A stretch of DNA of 64,000 nucleotides from Sarcocystis neurona (taxonomy: Eukaryota; Apicomplexa; Conoidasida; Eucoccidiorida; Sarcocystidae), in NCBI GenBank assembly GCA_000727475.1, contig KL647292.1, forward strand, positions 1,067,424-1,131,423, written 5' to 3'. Made by a program: the position numbers and the translations under genes. Position 1 is the stretch's first letter. Every line of letters begins with the position of its first letter. The notes under the pieces are model-generated. The model had not been told where the DNA came from and made no database searches. It was given only the letters and a program-made list of their open reading frames with translations. Shown in pieces: positions 57,601 through 64,000 of the stretch.

Positions 57601-60600
57601 GCTACTTTCCCTCACCTGAGGCCTCCTTTTCCACTGCCCTGCACCCCTAGAGGCTTTCTACGAGTTCTGGAAGGCGCAAATTCCTGCCACCTCACTCTCC
57701 CGTGGTAGCAGTGGATGACTGGGGTGGTGCTCTTCGTTTGGGGTGACTGACTCTGGCCATCGCACTCAAATCTTTGCTTTCGACTGTCCGTGCGCGCAGG
57801 CAAGTATCTCGCGCAAATTGCAGTGAATGGGCCACTAACGCAGCTGGTGAGGGCCGACGCAGAGCCCGAAAGGAAGCCAGTTTCTCCCCCTCCTCTGCCT
57901 CCCGCCGCCGCTGGGGCCGCAGCAGCGGTTGTCTCTGGCGGTGGCAGCATGTCGTGTCCTGTGGATGACGTCGACCTTCAGCACCTCGCTGCTGTTGCGC
58001 ATGGAGCTCCTCGGTATGTACAGGGGAAGCTAGGAAAGCTGTAGATACCCCTGCCACTTTTAGAAATGTCTGGCTGAACGTCACGCATATAAACTATGCC
58101 ACTATGGTACGCACACGAGGACGGCTGTGATTTCCTTTTCTATGTATACGTATATATGGACGCGAGACTCCCTGTCTCGGCCTGCGACTTCGTACTTCAT
58201 AACGCCGTTGATGCTGCTGCAGTATGTCTGTATTTGCGGATGTGCGTACACGGCGCAGCAGCATCAATGGAATACTACACGTATGACGCAAGCGTAGGCG
58301 TCTCGACGTAGTGGAAATCTGTGATATGCAGTGGGAGTCTTTTTTGAAGCTCTTGCATTTGTTATTCTTCACCGGGTGCACTTGGTGCAGACAGGGTCGA
58401 TCCCCTCGTCACGCGGACATCACGAATGTTTGTATGTATACACACCACTCCACGTGTGTGTACGTACCTTCAGCTCGATGTGTCGTCTGGACTACACACT
58501 TACGTGAGTGCGTGCATATCTGTACATCGCTTTAGATGTGTAGGAAGTTTCCTCTCCACCCGGTGCCTGCACAGCTATCGTTAAAGTGATGCGGCGGAAA
58601 AAGCGAATGGCGCAGGTGCCTGCAGGGGGTGTGCGGCAGACGGCTAGAGAGGCGGAGGCTACTTTCCACTCAGGGTCAGGTGTAAGGTAGCAGGAGGAGC
58701 GCAACAGGACAAGCCTGACAGTTCCTCGGTTGAACGAGACATTCAACGAAAAGCAGTAGAGCGAATGTTTACTCAACAGAGACATAGATGTGTATGCGTG
58801 TGAACAGAAAGACGTACAAGAAGGCATATGCCTCTCTCTCTCTCTGAGCGGAATGCGCTATTCACTGTCACAATTCCGGCAGTGCGTGGTATGCGAGTGT
58901 ATCCGTTTACGTGTGTAAAAACTTTGTCAACCTTGCATATAGAACGCAGATGCCTGCACGCTGAACAGGGGTCCAGAGCTTGGGAAGGTGTCTCACTTTG
59001 GGAGACGAATGTTGTCTTGTGTAACTCTCGTGTGCGTCTCTCTCTACCTGAAGTCTGCGTCGTTACTACTACCTGCCCCTAGCCCGCTCGCGTATCCACT
59101 CTGCCGCTGCACAGCTAGGCCGTCAGACGACATCCACGTACCGTCTTATTGCTGAGTGTGTTTTTAATGCGTTTCTGCTAGACCACTGAGTTGAGAGTCT
59201 CAGCCGCTGCTGATGTTTGAGAATGTGTATATTCTCGTTCGTGCACGTGCCTGCGTCGTCCCTTGCGGATCCGTGTAGCTCCATCTTCTCGGCCTGAGAA
59301 AGTGTGTATACACGTGTGTAGCGCCGTAGGGGCGACTAAGACACCTTCCTGGTTGGATCCCCTGTCAGCTTTTGCCCGTATTTGGATACTTTTCCGCTTC
59401 TCTCGAGTCTTCTGCGGCAACGGTCCTTTCAACAGCATCCAGGCACGTCCCCGTAAAATGAGGCTTTCACCGCTAGAAACGCAGCCTTCGAGTAGAGCCT
59501 TCCGCCACGCGCAGGGGGTTCCTTGCGTGAAGCCCCTGAAGTCGTGCGGATCTGCACGCATGGCTGCGCACTCCGAAGATAGATAGCGCGCGCAGAACAA
59601 AGTGCAGCAATCGATAATGTCGTGTGTCTGCACCCCGCGAAATATACACGTGGAGAGCGTCGCTTTTACGGACAGCAACATACAGAGATGAAAAATGTAC
59701 CCCGTACGCGCCGAGCAAAATACAACGTGCAGACGCGACAAGATGTGAAGAAGAACGTAGCACACAAGCACACAGACAGCAACGTGTATGGATGGTGACG
59801 TTGTAAGCCCGGTAATTCAATACTGTGGTTGTTCGCTTGTTTCTAGGGGACTCAAGACGGTGCTAAAAGAATTGGGACCGGCGGGCTTCGTGAAGAAGCT
59901 GCGACAGCAAAAAAATGTCCTGCTCTCTGACACGACTCTCAGAGATGCCCACCAGTCGCTGCTGGCCACGCGCCTGCGCACCTACGACATGGTCAGAGTC
60001 GCCCCTGCGTACTCCTACCTTTTTCCGACGCTCTTTTCCCTCGAAAACTGGTAACTACAGCTGCTGCCATGTTCAAATCTCTCTGACTGTGTTAATACCC
60101 TGCGTGCACTGGTATGAGGGGCATATGGGATGGTGGAAGAATGCAAAAACACTTTTGCCTCGTGACTTGCCTCCCCGTGTTCTTGCACTTTCGCACACAG
60201 ACGTCTGACAACGTCATCACGTGTACCAGTACACGAGACTGCTGCTGCTGCGTAGGAGAAGGCTTGCGAAAAGTACGAAGGACCCACAGCCATGGAGAGC
60301 TTAGGAAGGACGCACCACGTTGCGAAGGGGGGAATGCGAGAGGAACTTGATCCACAGGCAGCGACTGGCTTGGGAAACTTCCGTCCGGAGCGTATCGCAT
60401 ACTTACGTAGATCCACTCGTACAGACATATATAGTGGCAATAGCAGTCCGTGATGGGGTGGCGAAGGATGTGCGGAGTTGCGTCGCGTTGGGCCGAACAG
60501 CGTCGCGACGTGCAGGGTCACTTGCTGCTTCACACACGCTGACACTTGCGGGCACACGCAAGCGCAAGCGTTGATAGGCGCGGAGAAACGCACGGCTTAG

Positions 60601-63600
60601 TATGTGGTGGGCTGCTTTATACAAGAAGCAGCGTCACGTTTCACGCCTGTCGGTTGTCACTTGTTGCACTCATCCCCCTTCCAGGGGGTCGTCGGCGTAT
60701 CTCTCTTTTTCTCGTGTGACTTGTAGCTACGTTGGTGTGACCACCGCCCTTGTTTTCGCCGTTCTTTTCACCATGCCTGCTTTTTCTGGCTTTGTTGCTG
60801 CCCCCTTGAGGACTCCGTCGCTGCCCTTCACAAACGCTTGCCTTCCATCACATTCCGTCTCCGCGGAATTTCCCCAACCAGAAACTCGTCTTCTTCGCTC
60901 GCCCCTGCAGTAATATCACTCTGTAGTCGGCGGCCAGACTGCGTCATCGACTGTGGGCTTTGCAGCTGATTCCCACGTACAGCAGTGCTCTGTGTGTCAA
61001 TCCCCTGCCGAGCGCGTTACGTTCAGCCACGCACATGCCTTGCTTGTGCATCCCTTCCGTTGGTGTTGATTTATGCAAGCACACACATGCGGCACGGGTA
61101 CGCGCGGCGTCCTACACAAGCCTGCGGACGCGCCTACGGTGTTCCCAAGATTGACGCGGATGCAGAGGTCTACACTTTTCCGAAGGTCAAAGCTTACCTG
61201 CTTATACGCAATTATTTATGATTGTGCATGCACACCTGTGGATGTACTCTCTACATTTGAACGTGTACATTCATTTACTTCCCACCAATGCCCATCACAG
61301 CAACAACATATTTACAGACACGGAGAAAAGCACGTCATTTCCGAGCACTACGTACGTATCCGATGTACGTGTACGTCCCGATCTGCTGTTCCTGGAGGTC
61401 GTTCCACTCCCGCACTCCGCGTGCTACCTACGTATACAACGGCGCACCCGTCTATTTGCGTGCATGAAGTCGCTGCAGGTGTCTTTACTTCTTTGCACCT
61501 GTGTATATGCATTTATTTGTGTGCGTGCGCACTCGTGCACATCCGTTTCAATATCTGCCTGTCATAGGTACGGACGTCCACATGCAAACACAGCGTACAT
61601 ATATACATATATATGTGTATATCTCTGTGCGGAAGAGAGGGCGTCTACCTGCACTGGTATCTTCCTCAGGGGCGGAGCCACCTTTGACGTTGGGTATCGT
61701 TTCCTGCGCGAGTCTCCGTGGCGGCGGCTGCAGCTCTTAAGGGAAGCCATCCCAAACATACCCTTCCAGATGCTGCTGCGTGGCGCCAACGCCGTGGGTT
61801 ACACTGCATACGCAGACAACGTGGTGGAGAAATTCTGCGCAGAGGCGGTGAAATACGGCATTGATATCTTCAGAGTCTTTGACTCTCTCAACTACGTAGA
61901 AAACCTCAGACATGGCATCCACGTAAGCTCGTCAAACAGACAAACATATCGTTCCGTCTTTTCACAGTGGAAGCAGTTGAAGTGTTTGTAGAGATCTCTT
62001 TAAGTCCAGCGCGTCGCGCGTACCGGCAAGCGTAGGCCAAGATTCGGTGCACCTGTTGAACATTACACGCATGTCAGATGCCGGAAAAACGTGGGCGTGG
62101 AGAGAGAACAGTCGAGGCAGGGCTGCTCTGGTGCTGGAATACTACTATGGTCTTCTTCTGCTCATTTGTTTGCTTGAAGACGCAACCATACGCATGCGTG
62201 TGAAGTTGCAGCGCGCACAGTTAACATGCACACCAATCTCTCTACGACTTCGCGAACGTACCTTTATACACAGGTGTATAGGTGTGCTCGCCATACTTTC
62301 GTGGGGAAAGTCAAAGAGAGTGTGAATGCCAAACGTGTACGTCCTTCTCCTTGCGTGGCTTTCTTTTTTTGCGTTTTACGTGTGTCTATTATTCACAAAG
62401 GGGATGGGACTTGTACGCTCTAACGTCTTTCTTCCTACAGGAAACGCGCGCCTCAACTTTTTTGTGTGTAAAGCTACATGAGGCAGACACGAGTGTGTGT
62501 ACCTGTGCATTACTGCATACTCGCTCGTGGGTGTGTACGCCCGCACGTACGCAGTGTTGGCGCTTGGAGCGAGCTGCTGTGACCACAAGCATGCGTTGCA
62601 TAGCAGATAGTGAGCAAAGACCCCGCTGGTGCCTGCCCTCGGGCTCCGTCAGCAGGCAGTGTTATCTCGTGAAAAAGTGTGTGTTCTAGCTGGAACGAGA
62701 TCGCACGTGCTGAGGATCTTTAGAAAACAAACGTCGCACACAGGAGAGATTCCGCAGCGTTCACAGCATCCGGTGTCATTTGCAGAGAGAGCTCTGCATG
62801 CAAGCATGCAGAAATGCGTCAAACGTTTCGTATCCTTCAGGGAAACCCGTGGGCAACCGTAGCGAAGCATACACGCCAAGTAGTGCTCTCTTTGTCGCTT
62901 CTTTGACGCCGCGGAAGAAATTCGAGAGGATGCAGCGGAGACAAATTGTTCCGCATACGTGTACTCATTTGCACCTGTCTCTGTTCACACATTTGTGAAT
63001 TCTTGCGTGCAAGGAGAGTGACTAACACCGGATTTTGTAACCGCTGTCAGAATGGTGGCAAGGGCGGCGAAGACGACAGGAGCCTGCGCCTGTTTCCACC
63101 TCGGTAGCTGGGTATAGTACGTGTTACACATATGTGCAACACGTTCTTCATTACGTTGGATTTCTGTGTATGGTGTTTTTCGATTGGAGAGGATGGTGTT
63201 TATTCAGGGTTTACAACGGGTTTTTACATAGAAGAGAGCCGAGAGCAAACACAACAACGCGTACACGAAACGTTGAAACATTAATTTAATGGATGGGTGT
63301 ACGCTCCCGAGCTCTTCAAAATTCGCCAAACATACGCGTCGGCCGAGTGAACGCATATCACAGCTCTGCGTTGCTGTACTCTTAAGTAGCCGTAGGCCTG
63401 CTAATGGCTAGGTGGCCAGTCACGCCGACGTATAGACGTGGACTATTATCCGTGTGTACACATATGTTTGTCCATTTACACATACCCCCGCGTAGCTGTC
63501 GCAGACGTGTGTAGAGTGACTCACTGCTGCGTTTGTCTGCTGGTGAAACGCGTGCAGCAGCCGCCACTGCTGCTGCAAAGATCTGGAGAAAGGCTGCGGG

Positions 63601-64000
63601 CGTTGGTGCGTCTCTCGGGCGTCGTGCTGTTGTTGCTGCTACTACTGCTCCTACTGGCGCCGTTGTTGCTGCTGTTCCTGCACAGAAGGGTGCTGCTAAG
63701 CGTTGCTGTCGCTTTTTGGCGTGACGTCTACGTGCTTTCCGGTGCAGGCAGCAGGCGCAGCAGGAGGCGTAGTGGAAGCTGCAATGGTGTACACGGGGAA
63801 CGTGGGCGATCCTGAGAGGAAGCCGTACACGCTGGAGTACTACCTGGACTTAGCGAGGCAGCTCGTCGCTACAGACTGCCACATCCTCTGCATCAAGGCA
63901 AGTGCCGACAGCTCAGAGTCATCCATATGTGCAGCTCGTCGGGGACTGTACAGCTTCAAAGACAGTGGCCCCTGCACCGGTCGATCCAGCCAAACGACAC
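52910..64000 (+). CDS. PC: Pyruvate carboxylase, 5' part (biotin carboxylase plus start of carboxyltransferase)
   Basis: Biotin-dependent enzyme: pyruvate + HCO3- + ATP gives oxaloacetate + ADP + Pi; mitochondrial in Toxoplasma and animals. Exons: 52910-54677, 54812-55092, 55563-56424, 57013-57309, 57800-58013, 59847-60050, 61670-61922, 63748-63897, then off the right edge. All phases agree (1,343 codons in the window). Seen: an N-terminal extension of about 508 residues; biotin carboxylase from [13 protein letters not shown] through GYGFLSEN, the ATP-grasp loop [29 protein letters not shown] and the active-site [15 protein letters not shown]; the linker; carboxyltransferase with the metal-site [41 protein letters not shown] and FRVFDSLNY. 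The rest of carboxyltransferase, the tetramerisation domain and the biotinyl AMKM domain lie beyond the window. Identity to pyruvate carboxylase rather than acetyl- or propionyl-CoA carboxylase is shown by fusion of the pyruvate-type carboxyltransferase to biotin carboxylase. Confidence 0.95.
54812..55092 (+). CDS. PC: Pyruvate carboxylase, exon 2
   Basis: Acceptor TTCTCCCGCAG after a 134-nt intron. Starts by completing Gly in [20 protein letters not shown] and carries [17 protein letters not shown] and the glycine-rich ATP-grasp loop [12 protein letters not shown]. Donor CATAAA|GTAGGA, phase 0. Confidence 0.95.
55563..56424 (+). CDS. PC: Pyruvate carboxylase, exon 3 (ATP-grasp core with in-frame insertion)
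   Basis: Acceptor GTACTGCAG, chosen over TTACAG 12 nt downstream because it restores four residues of the expected spacing. Contains [52 protein letters not shown], then about 90 extra residues (Ala/Gly/Glu/His/Arg-rich), then [20 protein letters not shown]. Ends [14 protein letters not shown] at donor ACCG|GTACGG, phase 1. Confidence 0.93.
57013..57309 (+). CDS. PC: Pyruvate carboxylase, exon 4
   Basis: Acceptor CTGAGAGCAG. Completes biotin carboxylase: [51 protein letters not shown], then [14 protein letters not shown]. Donor ATCT|GTAAGG, phase 1. Confidence 0.95.
57800..58013 (+). CDS. PC: Pyruvate carboxylase, exon 5 (linker)
   Basis: Acceptor GTGCGCGCAG. Encodes [16 protein letters not shown], the conserved stretch after biotin carboxylase, then a Pro/Ala/Gly-rich linker longer than usual and ending HGAP. 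Donor CCTCG|GTATGT, phase 2. Confidence 0.9.
58014..59846 (+). other. Pyruvate carboxylase intron 5 (1,833 nt)
   Basis: From GTATGT to GTTTCTAG. Contains TATG/CA-rich DNA and short ORFs without conserved content. Phases on both sides join directly, so no hidden exon is required. Confidence 0.75.
59847..60050 (+). CDS. PC: Pyruvate carboxylase, exon 6 (start of carboxyltransferase)
   Basis: Acceptor TTTCTAG. Encodes [20 protein letters not shown], then [20 protein letters not shown] with the Asp that binds the catalytic metal, and [10 protein letters not shown]. Donor AACTG|GTAACT splits a Trp codon, phase 2. Confidence 0.95.
60051..61669 (+). other. Pyruvate carboxylase intron 6 (1,619 nt)
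   Basis: From GTAACT to TATCTTCCTCAG. Pyrimidine-, TG- and TA-rich, with no supported coding sequence. Confidence 0.8.
61670..61922 (+). CDS. PC: Pyruvate carboxylase, exon 7
   Basis: Completes [19 protein letters not shown], then [34 protein letters not shown] and [20 protein letters not shown]. Donor CAC|GTAAGC, phase 0. Confidence 0.95.
61923..63747 (+). other. Pyruvate carboxylase intron 7 (1,825 nt)
   Basis: From GTAAGC to TTTCCGGTGCAG. Includes CTG-rich DNA near 63540-63700. No conserved ORF. Confidence 0.8.
63748..63897 (+). CDS. PC: Pyruvate carboxylase, exon 8
   Basis: Encodes [20 protein letters not shown], then [20 protein letters not shown] and LCIK, aligned to the family's GG-VEAA-SYTGD and ILCIKDMAG regions. 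The conserved frame ends at AAG|GCAAGT, a GC donor. The next family residues (DMAG) are not found in the remaining 103 bases, so the following exon lies outside the window. Confidence 0.9.
63898..64000 (+). other. Start of pyruvate carboxylase intron 8 (GC-type donor)
   Basis: Begins GCAAGT instead of GTAAGT. Reading through gives sequence unrelated to the enzyme. The acceptor is beyond the window. Confidence 0.75.

Overview
The window looks like nuclear DNA of a coccidian apicomplexan, most likely an Eimeria species. Coding sequence is broken by many GT-AG introns, often long and full of (TA)n, (CA)n and TG-rich microsatellites. The exons carry long CAG/GCA/AGC tracts that read as poly-Gln, poly-Ala or poly-Ser, the homopolymeric amino-acid repeats typical of Eimeria. 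The conserved proteins are eukaryotic. No tRNA, rRNA, CRISPR array or operon structure was seen. The species call is inference from these properties.

Layout. (1) 468-716 (+) may be the last exon of a gene entering from the left. (2) 2985-16019 (+) is a DHHC-type protein S-acyltransferase. I could assemble it from eight phase-compatible exons (about 1,375 residues), with very large low-complexity insertions in the loop before the zinc finger and in the lumenal loop between transmembrane segments 3 and 4. (3) 16020-21531 holds no gene I can support. (4) 21532 to about 30600 (-) is a giant Gln/Ala/Ser-rich protein of unknown function, in at least four exons with matching phases, convergent with the acyltransferase. 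(5) From 30.6 to 38 kb the minus strand has further coding-like stretches (30924-31349, 33361-33958, 34820-35700, 35820-36044, 37536-38045). These may be 5' exons of the same gene or a second gene. One of them needs a frameshift. (6) From 36 to 52 kb CAG repeats nearly vanish. This segment holds diverged tandem repeats, hairpins, and a 305-codon minus ORF with an ATG (43113-44030). (7) 52910 to the right edge (+) is the 5' part of pyruvate carboxylase: biotin carboxylase and the start of the carboxyltransferase, in eight exons. The gene continues past the window.

Pyruvate carboxylase makes oxaloacetate from pyruvate and bicarbonate (anaplerosis; mitochondrial in relatives). The acyltransferase attaches fatty acids to cysteines of membrane-associated proteins. 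Nothing indicates that the three genes act together. The change from repeat-rich (1-35 kb) to repeat-poor (36-52 kb) and back fits the alternating segments described for Eimeria chromosomes. All exon borders were placed by eye from splice consensus, phase agreement and family alignment from memory, without transcript data.
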